From the NCBI RefSeq assembly GCF_004765805.1, contig NZ_SBIU01000004.1, forward strand, positions 372,001 through 436,000: 64,000 nucleotides of DNA, written 5' to 3'. The position numbers were made by a program, and so were the translations under genes. Origin of the DNA: Halorussus halobius. GTDB lineage: Archaea; Halobacteriota; Halobacteria; Halobacteriales; Haladaptataceae. The notes under the pieces were generated by a model. That model did not search any database. It worked only from the letters and a program-made list of their open reading frames with translations, and was not told where the DNA came from. Of the stretch, positions 33,830 to 41,042 are shown piece by piece. Each line of letters starts with the position of its first letter. Position 1 is the stretch's first letter.

Positions 33830-34162
33830 CTACGGCCCGGCGTAGGGGGTCAACAGCGGGAGCGTGAGGAGCGCGAGGACGCCGACGACCGCCAGACTGG
33901 CGAGCACGAGCCGCCGGAATCGGAGGTGGCCGGGGACCTCGCTTCGGAGGTCGGGACGGGCGTCCCAGACGAACCGATAGTAGGCCAGCCCCGTCGTGGC
34001 GAGGAACAGCATCGTCGACCAGCCGAGCGCGCCCGCCAGCTCCGCGCCCAGTTCCAGCAGGTACGCCGGGGCGTAGCTGTAGCAAAACAGGAACCCGAAC
34101 CCCGCGACGACGACGAACGGGACCGGGTCGACCGGCCGGCCCACCCTGTTCCGCGGTCGCAT
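33830..34162 (-). CDS. Small membrane protein, three to four helices
   Basis: 110-aa protein, not recognised. Hydrophobic segments: VPFVVVAGFGFLFCYSYAPA (about 14-33), LAGALGWSTMLFLATTGLAYY (about 43-63) and LVLASLAVVGVLALLTLPLL (about 85-104), with the charged linker VWDARPDLRSEVPGHLRFRR. The ATG at 34162 is used; a longer frame reaching 34285 would have a Ser/Arg-rich extension. It diverges from the small plus-strand membrane gene at 34284. Confidence 0.6.
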   Translation of the reverse strand: MRPRNRVGRPVDPVPFVVVAGFGFLFCYSYAPAYLLELGAELAGALGWSTMLFLATTGLAYYRFVWDARPDLRSEVPGHLRFRRLVLASLAVVGVLALLTLPLLTPYAGP

Positions 34163-34283
34163 GACCGTCCGTTGGGCCCCGCGGGCCTTCGGTCTGCTGG
34201 CCCGACCAGCCCCGGTCGCCGCTACGACGCGTTCCGACGCCCTGTCGGGAAAAGGATAAGACGATGGTGAGTCAACATCCGGC

Positions 34284-34463
34284 ATGGCGAACTCGCAGGG
34301 CGACCCCCGGGTGCTGTTCGTGATGAACCTCGTGCTGTCGGCGGGATTCGCGACGCTCGTCGTCTGGGGCCTCTCGGTGGTGGACGCGCTCGCGTTCGAG
34401 TGGCAGAGCGTCGTCGCCCTCACGGGGATATTGATGGTCGTGACGTACCTGGTCGTCCGCTGA
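34284..34463 (+). CDS. Two-helix small membrane protein
   Basis: 59-aa protein starting MANSQGDPRVLFVMNLVLSA. Two hydrophobic segments: LFVMNLVLSAGFATLVVWGL and VVALTGILMVVTYLVV, separated by DALAFEWQS. GGATAAGAC lies about 25-33 nt before the ATG, suggesting a leaderless transcript. Short proteins with this shape are common in haloarchaea. Function unknown. Confidence 0.65.
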   Translation: MANSQGDPRVLFVMNLVLSAGFATLVVWGLSVVDALAFEWQSVVALTGILMVVTYLVVR

Positions 34464-34507
34464 CGCGCTACAGAAAGCTTACGGGGGTTCGTTGGAATCG
34501 GGGCACG

Positions 34508-35056
34508 ATGACGAACTCGGACGTCACGACCGCAGAGTGCCCGCACTGTGCCGCCCCGGTCGCGCACCTCGCTCGGGGATGTGACGCCTGCGGTCGACGA
34601 ATCGAGTGGTCGTGGATTCAGCCGTGTCGCGAGTGCGACGCGCCGGTGGAGTACGCCGAATCGACTCCGACGTGCTCGGCGTGTCGGACCGACCGCTCGG
34701 TCTGGGACGGCGTCGTCGCTCGCGTCCGGCGCGAGCGCCCGCACGTCGACCTCAGAATCGCGACGGACGCGGTGGTCCACCCCAGCGACGCCGGGTTCGT
34801 CGCCCACGCCGGCGACCCGCGCGGTCAGCGCGCCGACTACCGGCGGCCGCTCCCCGACGGGGCCGGCGTCCACGTCAAGGAGTTCGCCGACCGGTACGAG
34901 GTCCACTGGGACAGGGTCGACCCCACCGAGGACTTCCTCGGCCACGTCCTGGCCGACGCGCCCCACTGGCTGCTGGTCGGCGGGCTCGTCGGCGTCAAAC
35001 TCGCGCGCTGGCCGGTCGGGCCCGCGTCGCGACTGGCCGGCTATATTAAGAGCTAA
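34508..35056 (+). CDS. Zinc-ribbon protein with C-terminal membrane-proximal segment
   Basis: 182-aa protein. Four CxxC pairs at the N-terminus (CPHC, CDAC, CREC, CSAC, residues 11-60) make a double zinc ribbon. The rest is a compact region with HVDLRIATDAVVHPSD and YEVHWDRVDPTEDFLGHV, ending with a hydrophobic stretch PHWLLVGGLVGVKLAR. The ATG at 34508 is just before the ribbons; the upstream frame is the 3' end of the small membrane gene region. It is 30 nt upstream of upp and may be co-transcribed with it. Function unknown. Confidence 0.7.
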   Translation: MTNSDVTTAECPHCAAPVAHLARGCDACGRRIEWSWIQPCRECDAPVEYAESTPTCSACRTDRSVWDGVVARVRRERPHVDLRIATDAVVHPSDAGFVAHAGDPRGQRADYRRPLPDGAGVHVKEFADRYEVHWDRVDPTEDFLGHVLADAPHWLLVGGLVGVKLARWPVGPASRLAGYIKS

Positions 35057-35086
35057 ACCCCAGCGCGCCCGTCGTGGGAACGAACG

Positions 35087-35764
35087 ATGACCATCGAAGA
35101 CCGCGGGGACGCCAAACTCATCACCCACGCGCTGGCACAGGACACCCTCTCGAAGATACGCGACGCCGAGACCGAGCAGGTCGCGTTCCGGAAGGGGCTG
35201 GTGAAGCTCGGCCGCATCTGTGGCTACGAGATAATCGACGGCGCGATGGAGACCGAGTTCGTCGAGATCGAGACGCCGCTGACCCAGACCACGGGCGAGC
35301 GCGTGAAGGGCCTCGACGACGTGGTCATCATCAACGTCCTCCGAGCCGCGACGCCGTTCGTGGAGGGCCTGCTGAAGGCGTTCCCGCGAGCCAAGCAGGG
35401 GGTCATCAGCGCGGGCCGCGACGAGGAGGCGGGCCGCGACGAGGACGGCACCTTCCCCATCACCATCGACTACGTGAAGCTCCCCGAGATAACCGAGGAG
35501 GACACGGTCATCGTGGCCGACCCGATGCTCGCCACGGGGTCGACGATGTGTGCGGTCCTCGACGAGATAACCGACAGCCAGCCCGACCCCGAACACCTGT
35601 TCGTGCTGTCGGCGGTCAGCGCGCCGGAGGGCCTGCTCCGGGTCGACGAGGCGGCCGACGCGGCCGACCTGCTCACGGTCGCCATCGACGACCACCTCGA
35701 CGACGACGGGTTCATCGTGCCCGGACTCGGCGACGCCGGCGACCGGGCGTTCCGGACGACGTAG
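35087..35764 (+). CDS. upp: Uracil phosphoribosyltransferase
   Basis: Salvages uracil: uracil + PRPP gives UMP + PPi. The 225-aa protein has the type I PRTase PRPP-binding loop [14 protein letters not shown] (about 143-156), the uracil-specific end [15 protein letters not shown] (about 207-221), and [16 protein letters not shown] near 86-101. Length matches archaeal Upp. GTP-regulated in relatives such as Sulfolobus. Its stop abuts the stop of vapC on the other strand. Confidence 0.95.
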   Translation: MTIEDRGDAKLITHALAQDTLSKIRDAETEQVAFRKGLVKLGRICGYEIIDGAMETEFVEIETPLTQTTGERVKGLDDVVIINVLRAATPFVEGLLKAFPRAKQGVISAGRDEEAGRDEDGTFPITIDYVKLPEITEEDTVIVADPMLATGSTMCAVLDEITDSQPDPEHLFVLSAVSAPEGLLRVDEAADAADLLTVAIDDHLDDDGFIVPGLGDAGDRAFRTT

Positions 35765-36163
35765 CTAATCGAGTAGTTCGGACGGGGAAGTACCACCTGC
35801 GTCGAGTACCTCTGAATCGAACGTGACTAGTTCGGCGTCGGCATCCTCTGCTGCCGCGAGAATGAGACAATCCATCGGATACAGGAGCGTCTCCTGTTGC
35901 AGTTGATTCGTCGCGAGAACGTCGGACGTTTCGTGGACGAAGACCTCTACTCGTTCTGAGACACCGTCTATTATCTCCTCTACTCGCTCCGGTTCCCACT
36001 GTTTATGCTTGACGAGTACCGTTCGGAGTTCGAGTAAGTTCAAGAGCGACGTGTAAAACTCGTAATCAGCGTTGAGTAGTCTCCGTGCCGTCGTCGCTTG
36101 CTCGGCTTCTTCGTCCAGAATAGCCACGAAGACGTTCGTATCGAGGAACAGCCGCTCGCTCAT
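35765..36163 (-). CDS. PIN-domain ribonuclease toxin (VapC-like)
   Basis: 132-aa PIN domain. Acidic metal ligands: D8 in LFLDTNVFVA, E45 region in LLNLLELRTVL, D98 region in YPMDCLILAAA and D117 region in LVTFDSEVLD. Such VapC toxins cleave tRNA or rRNA. The ATG overlaps the TGA of the upstream antitoxin gene (ATGA, 36160-36163). DNA base composition is somewhat less GC-rich than its neighbours, which suits a mobile toxin-antitoxin pair. Ends adjacent to upp's stop. Confidence 0.85.
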   Translation of the reverse strand: MSERLFLDTNVFVAILDEEAEQATTARRLLNADYEFYTSLLNLLELRTVLVKHKQWEPERVEEIIDGVSERVEVFVHETSDVLATNQLQQETLLYPMDCLILAAAEDADAELVTFDSEVLDAGGTSPSELLD

Positions 36164-36360
36164 ACGTCCTCGCGTACGTCTCGGACGGCTTCGACCGGGT
36201 CGACGCCGTCGTCGTCCGACCTGTTCGCCAGAAAGTCGCCCAAGCGTTCGTCCTCGGCGAGGGTGTCGAGGGCCTCGCCGAGCGTCTCCTGCTCCGGCTC
36301 CAAGTCACCGTTCGATTTCCCGGTCCCCAACGAGGAGAAAGTCCGGACAGTGTTTCCCAT
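36160..36360 (-). CDS. Antitoxin partner of the PIN toxin (VapB-like)
   Basis: 66-aa acidic protein: MGNTVRTFSSLGTGKSN, then EPEQETLGEALDTLAEDERLG and ending DPVEAVRDVREDV. No clear ribbon-helix-helix or AbrB motif can be seen in the N-terminus, so the DNA-binding class is uncertain. Its place directly upstream with an ATGA overlap, and its small acidic nature, identify it as the antitoxin. The C-terminal half would wrap the PIN toxin. Confidence 0.7.
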   Translation of the reverse strand: MGNTVRTFSSLGTGKSNGDLEPEQETLGEALDTLAEDERLGDFLANRSDDDGVDPVEAVRDVREDV

Positions 36361-36510
36361 CACTCGCAACTACGGTCCGGCGAATAAAATGGTTTTCCAC
36401 GGTCAGTGACCGTCGATATCGCGGCGTAGCGAGTCGGTGCGGTCATTGGCGGTAGTCCGCCGACCGACCATCGCCAAGACCTATATGTCGGCCGTACCCA
36501 CCATTCGGGC

Positions 36511-36738
36511 ATGACTGACGACGCCGACGACCCCTGTTCGCACTGCGGCGAGGACGTCGCCGACGCGCTGGCTCGAACCGTCCGGCTGAGCGTCGACCGA
36601 GCGGAGATAGACAGCCAGCGACTCTGTCCCGCGTGTTTCGCCGAGTGGATCGGCCGCTACGAGTCCGAGATGCAACCGGATTCCGAACCCGACCAGCCCG
36701 TCGTCGAGGAGGTCGACGGCGAGTTCATCGTGGACTGA
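36511..36738 (+). CDS. Small zinc-ribbon protein
   Basis: 75-aa acidic protein with CSHC at residues 9-12 and CPAC at 39-42, a four-Cys zinc site, then FAEWIGRYESEMQPDSEPDQ and ending EEVDGEFIVD. CCTATATG at 36480-36487 lies 24-31 nt before the ATG, fitting a leaderless transcript. A similar haloarchaeal family is DUF7569-like; exact family is uncertain. Function unknown. Confidence 0.65.
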   Translation: MTDDADDPCSHCGEDVADALARTVRLSVDRAEIDSQRLCPACFAEWIGRYESEMQPDSEPDQPVVEEVDGEFIVD

Positions 36739-37027
36739 CGAACCCCTCGGTATCGGGTGGAGAACCCGCCGACTGAACGGCGTCGTCGCCGGCAAGTTTT
36801 CCTGCCGAAAGCCACCCCAATTGCGGAATATAGCGCTCCGGAGCCGTTTCGCGGCGAGTCGCCCCGACGCCCGCCGAACCCCTTCGTTTCGGGTGTGCGA
36901 CCGCACGGAGGCGACGGGATATCGCGACGTCCGACCCCTGACGAAACGGACCTTGGTGTGGGAAAACGGAACAATGAAGCGGGACACCTCGATGGGGACC
37001 TGTCCGTCGAGGACGGTTCGCGTCCGG

Positions 37028-39082
37028 TTACTCGTCGTCCTCGGTCGCCGACAGCCCCTCGTCGCCCCGCTCCAGTGCCCTCGGGACGTCGTGGTGGTCG
37101 GAGTAGCCGTCGAACCAGCGCACGAGGCGTTCGAGTCGGTCGACCACGTGGGCGGGCTCGCCGCTCCTGGAGAGCTCGTGGCCCTCGCGGGGGTAGCGCA
37201 CGAGCCTGGTCTCCACGCCGTTTTTCTTGTACAGTCGGAAGAGGAGTTCGGCGTCGCTCACCGGAACCCGGAAGTCCTCGTCGGCGTGGACCAACAGGGT
37301 GGGCGTGTCGACCGCGTCGGCGTAGGCGGTCGGGGACTGCTCGCGGAGGAACGCGGGGTCCTCCCACGGCGTCGCGTCGAAGTCCCACTCGACGAGTTTG
37401 AACGCGTCGGTGGTGCCGTAGAAGCTGTTGAGGTCGTAGACGCCGCGCTGGCTGACCGCCGCGTCGAACCGGTCGGTGTGGCCCACCAGCCACGCGGTGA
37501 GGTAGCCGCCGTAGCTCCCGCCCGTGACGAACAGGTCGTCCTCGTCGACGTACGACCGGTCCGCCACCTCGTCGACGCCCGCCAGCACGTCCTCGGCGGC
37601 CGGCGAGCCCCACCGGCCCTCGCCGATGGCGGCCATGAACGCCTCGCCGTAGCCCGTCGACCCGCGCGGGTTACACCAGAAGACGACGTAGCCACGGGCC
37701 GCGAGCAACTGGAACTCCTGCCACATCGTCCGGCTGGTGCCCCACATCGAGTGGGGGCCGCCGTGGATTTCGACCGCGAGCGGGTAGGTCTCGTCGGGCG
37801 AGAAGTCGGGCGGCGTCAGCACCCAGCCCTGAATCTCGTCGCCCGACTCGTTCTCGAACCGGAGTTCCTCGGGCCGAGCCACCGCCCGGTCGTCGAGGTA
37901 CTCGCCGTTGGTCCGCGTGAGTCGCCGGGTCTCCGCGCCCCGGAGCGTCGTCGCGAACGCGTCGCCGGGGTGGTCCCACTCGCCGGCCACGTACGCCACG
38001 GCGTCCTCGCCGACCGACGCGCCGTACACCTCCCGGTCGGCGACCACGCGCTCGGGGTCGGCGCTGGCGTCGCCGGGCACCCGCCAGAGCGCCACGTCGC
38101 CCTCGTCGGGCGTCAGGAAGTAGAGGTCCTCCTCGTCGGGACCCCACTCGGGGACGCCGGCCGGCCAGTGGGGGACGGGTGCGCCCGCGAGCGTCCGGTC
38201 AAGCGAGGCGGTCGGGGTCGTCACTTCGCCGGTCTCCCGGTCGAGGACCTCGATTTCGGTCTGTTCGAGCGTGGCCGCCTCCGGGTCGGTGGCGGCGTAG
38301 GCCAGACGGCCGTCGCTCGTGGCCGCGACGCTCGCGCCCCACCCGGCGGTCTGCACAACGGTCCCGACCTCCTCGCCGGCATCGAGGTCGTACTCGGCGA
38401 TATCTACGATGATGTTGTCGTCGGGGTCGCCCGTGCGCTGGACGCCGTAGTACAGCGTCGACTCGTCGGCCCACTCCGGTCCGGAGAAGTCGTAGTCGCC
38501 GTCGGTGAGTCGCGTGACCTCGGCCTCGCCCGCGTCGCTCGCGAGGTCGGCCACGTAGACGTGCGAGCGCCGCCCGTCGACGTAGCCGCCCTTCGACCGA
38601 TACACCAGTCGGTCGACCACGCGGGGGTCGGGGTCGTCGGGTTCGTACTCACCGTCGAGTTCGAGGTCGCGCCCGGCCTCGCGGTCCTCGGCGGTGACCG
38701 ACTGGACGAACGCGATTCGGCTCCCGTCGGGCGACCACGCGGGACTGGACGCGCCGCCCACGACGTCGGTCACCTGCCGGGCCTCGCCGCCGTCGGTCGG
38801 CACGACCCACAGTTGGGGCCGGTCGTCGTCCCGGCCGCGCGTGCTCACGAAGGCGAGCCGGTCGCCGCTCGGACTCCACCGAGGGCTGGCGTCGACCCCC
38901 TCGGACACGGTGAATCGCCGGGGCTCGCCCCCGCCGACGGGGACGACGTGGATGGTCGCCTCGTACTCGTCGTCGCTCGTCGGCACCTTCCGGACGAAGG
39001 CGACCCGCTCCCCGTCGGGGGAGATTCGGGGCTCGCCCACCTGCGCGAGGTCGTGATAATCGCTTGCACGGACCGTCTCCAT
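37028..39082 (-). CDS. S9-family prolyl oligopeptidase/acylaminoacyl peptidase-like serine peptidase
   Basis: 684-aa cytoplasmic peptidase. Residues about 1-400 are beta-propeller blades with TolB-like repeats (EPRISPDGERVAFVRK, SPRWSPSGDRLAFVS, SPAWSPDGSRIAFVQ). The alpha/beta-hydrolase domain follows: oxyanion region PLAVEIHGGPHSMWG, nucleophile Ser in GGSYGGYLTAWLVG (about 520), Asp in HADEDFRVPVSDAE (about 603) and His in REGHELSR (about 633). The ATG at 39082 begins METVRASDYHDLAQ; the 3.6-kb frame upstream is an antisense shadow of the TAXI gene. Stand-alone gene. Confidence 0.9.
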   Translation of the reverse strand: METVRASDYHDLAQVGEPRISPDGERVAFVRKVPTSDDEYEATIHVVPVGGGEPRRFTVSEGVDASPRWSPSGDRLAFVSTRGRDDDRPQLWVVPTDGGEARQVTDVVGGASSPAWSPDGSRIAFVQSVTAEDREAGRDLELDGEYEPDDPDPRVVDRLVYRSKGGYVDGRRSHVYVADLASDAGEAEVTRLTDGDYDFSGPEWADESTLYYGVQRTGDPDDNIIVDIAEYDLDAGEEVGTVVQTAGWGASVAATSDGRLAYAATDPEAATLEQTEIEVLDRETGEVTTPTASLDRTLAGAPVPHWPAGVPEWGPDEEDLYFLTPDEGDVALWRVPGDASADPERVVADREVYGASVGEDAVAYVAGEWDHPGDAFATTLRGAETRRLTRTNGEYLDDRAVARPEELRFENESGDEIQGWVLTPPDFSPDETYPLAVEIHGGPHSMWGTSRTMWQEFQLLAARGYVVFWCNPRGSTGYGEAFMAAIGEGRWGSPAAEDVLAGVDEVADRSYVDEDDLFVTGGSYGGYLTAWLVGHTDRFDAAVSQRGVYDLNSFYGTTDAFKLVEWDFDATPWEDPAFLREQSPTAYADAVDTPTLLVHADEDFRVPVSDAELLFRLYKKNGVETRLVRYPREGHELSRSGEPAHVVDRLERLVRWFDGYSDHHDVPRALERGDEGLSATEDDE

Positions 39083-39268
39083 ACGTTCGGAGTTCGGACA
39101 AACTGACAAGAGGATTCCGGTTCCCCGGCCCGGCCGTCCGCCGCATCGGAAACGACCGATTGTCCGGACCCCGGGCCTCGAAATCCAGCGTTGAGCCCGG
39201 AAACGCGACGTTTCGGGGTCGAAGCGTCGACAGGGTATATCTCTCCGGACGTACAGGTACGCGCTGCA

Positions 39269-40348
39269 ATGGTGGGAGACTCCAACAGACGCGACGTGTT
39301 GAAGGCGACCGGTGTGGCGGGGCTCGCGGGACTGGTCGGGTTCAGCGGGACCGGGCTCGCGCAGGACCAGCGGCTCTCGTGGCACGCCGGCGGGACCGGC
39401 GGGACGTACTTCCCGCTGTCGAACGAGTTCAAGACGGTCATCGACGGGAACACCGACTTCACGGTCCAGGTCCAGTCGACGGGCGCGAGCGTCGAGAACG
39501 TCGGCAGCCTCGCGCAGGGCGACGCCGACTTCGCGCTCATCCAGAACGACGTGGCGTACTTCGCGTACAACGGCACGGGCATCGATGCGTTCGAGGGCAA
39601 CGCGGTCGAGAGCCTCCGCGGGGTCGCCACGCTCTACCCCGAGACCATCCACGTCGTGACCCGTCCGGGGACCGACATCGAGACGCTGAGCGACCTCGAA
39701 GGCGCGACCATCAACACCGGCGACCTCGGGAGCGGCACGCAGGTCAACGCGCTCCAGATACTCGACGCGGCGGGCATCGGCGAGGGCGACTTCGAGGAGC
39801 AGAACGCGGGCTTCTCGCAAGCGGCCGACCAGCTCAGGGACGGGGACATCGACGCCGCGTTCGTCGTCGGCGGGTGGCCGCTCGGAGCCATCGAGGAGCT
39901 GGCGACCACGACCGACGTCTCCATCGTGGAGATATCCGGCGACGCCCGGCAGTCGATCCTGGACGCCCAGCCGTGGTTCGCCGAGGACGCGATTCCGGGC
40001 GGCACGTACAGCGGCGTCGACGAGGAGGCCCCGACCGTCTCCGTGCAGGCGATGATAGCGACTCGCGAGGGCCTCGACGCCGACACGGTCGAGACGGTCA
40101 CCAGCGCCATCTTCGACAACGTCGGCGAGTTGACTATCAAGACCGACTTCATCGGCGAGGACTCGGCGCTCGACGGGATGTCGATACCGCTCCACGAGGG
40201 CGCAGAGCGCATCTTCGGCGAGGTCGAGGTCGAGACGCCCTCGGGCGACGGGACCACGACCGGCAACGGGACCGAGATGGGCACCGAAACCGAGATGGGC
40301 ACCGAGACCGACGGCGGAGCGGCCGAGACCACGACGGCCGAGAACTGA
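39269..40348 (+). CDS. TAXI-family TRAP transporter solute-binding protein
   Basis: 359-aa periplasm-like (cell-surface) binding protein. The signal is Tat type: SNRRDVLKATGVAGLAGLVG (residues 5-24). The TAXI core starts WHAGGTGGTYFPLSNEF (about 39-55), followed by QSTGASVENVGSLAQGDADF and GTDIETLSDLEGATINTGD. The C-terminus is a Thr/Glu-rich tail (GTETEMGTETDGG), probably a linker. The TATA GGTATATCT lies about 27-36 nt before the ATG at 39269. First gene of a TRAP operon; ligands for TAXI proteins include glutamate and C4-dicarboxylates, not resolvable here. Confidence 0.88.
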   Translation: MVGDSNRRDVLKATGVAGLAGLVGFSGTGLAQDQRLSWHAGGTGGTYFPLSNEFKTVIDGNTDFTVQVQSTGASVENVGSLAQGDADFALIQNDVAYFAYNGTGIDAFEGNAVESLRGVATLYPETIHVVTRPGTDIETLSDLEGATINTGDLGSGTQVNALQILDAAGIGEGDFEEQNAGFSQAADQLRDGDIDAAFVVGGWPLGAIEELATTTDVSIVEISGDARQSILDAQPWFAEDAIPGGTYSGVDEEAPTVSVQAMIATREGLDADTVETVTSAIFDNVGELTIKTDFIGEDSALDGMSIPLHEGAERIFGEVEVETPSGDGTTTGNGTEMGTETEMGTETDGGAAETTTAEN

Positions 40349-40352
40349 CACA

Positions 40353-40970
40353 GTGACCCGACTCCCCCGACTGGTCGGAGCCTGTCTGGCGGCCGTGGCG
40401 GTCGCGGCTCTCGGGGCGTCCGCGACCGCCGGTCCGCTTGCGAGTCCGGGGACGACGCTCGGGCCATCCTCGGACGCCGCGACCGCGACGACGAGCGCTC
40501 CGACCGCGAATCCGGCGACGACGAACGCTCCGACGACGAACGTCCCGACCGCCTCCGACGACGGCCGCACGCTGGTCGTGGCGGACGCCGAGACCGGCGA
40601 GCGACTGCTAGCGGTCCCGGTGACCGAGGGGACCACGGTGGCGCTGAACTACACCCACAGCGTCGAGAAGACGCCCGTGCTGGACGTGTACGCGGTCGAC
40701 GGGACCGAACTGGAGATGGTTCGCATGGAGTTTCGTTCGTACGGGGCGGGGCTCCCCGCGCGCGCTGACGTCACCATCACCGAGAACGGTACCTTCGTCT
40801 TCGACCCGGAGGGGAGCTACGAGCGGTTGCACGTCACGCCCGGCCGCGTCGCGGGCCACGAACTCGTGGTCGGCGACCGCACCTACGACCTCGTCGACCT
40901 CTCGGACGCCCGGACGGTGACCATCCGGGTCGCCGCGGGGTCGGTCGCGACTACCGTTCGACCGCCCTGA
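40353..40970 (+). CDS. DUF1850 protein of the TRAP operon
   Basis: 205-aa exported protein. GTG start at 40353, four bases after the TAXI stop. An N-terminal hydrophobic signal (LVGACLAAVAVAALGASATA) precedes a low-complexity Thr/Pro/Ala linker. The DUF1850 domain begins near residue 72 (LVVADAETGERLLAVPV), with the typical NYTHSVEKTPVLDVY (about 100-114), MEFRSYGAGLPA (about 126-137). DUF1850 genes usually sit between TAXI and permease genes; role in the transporter is not established. Confidence 0.82.
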   Translation: MTRLPRLVGACLAAVAVAALGASATAGPLASPGTTLGPSSDAATATTSAPTANPATTNAPTTNVPTASDDGRTLVVADAETGERLLAVPVTEGTTVALNYTHSVEKTPVLDVYAVDGTELEMVRMEFRSYGAGLPARADVTITENGTFVFDPEGSYERLHVTPGRVAGHELVVGDRTYDLVDLSDARTVTIRVAAGSVATTVRPP

Positions 40971-41042
40971 CCGCGAACCGCGAACCCACCGAGACCCTGC
41001 GGAAATCGACGACGCTCACCGAACGACGACTCTCACCGAACC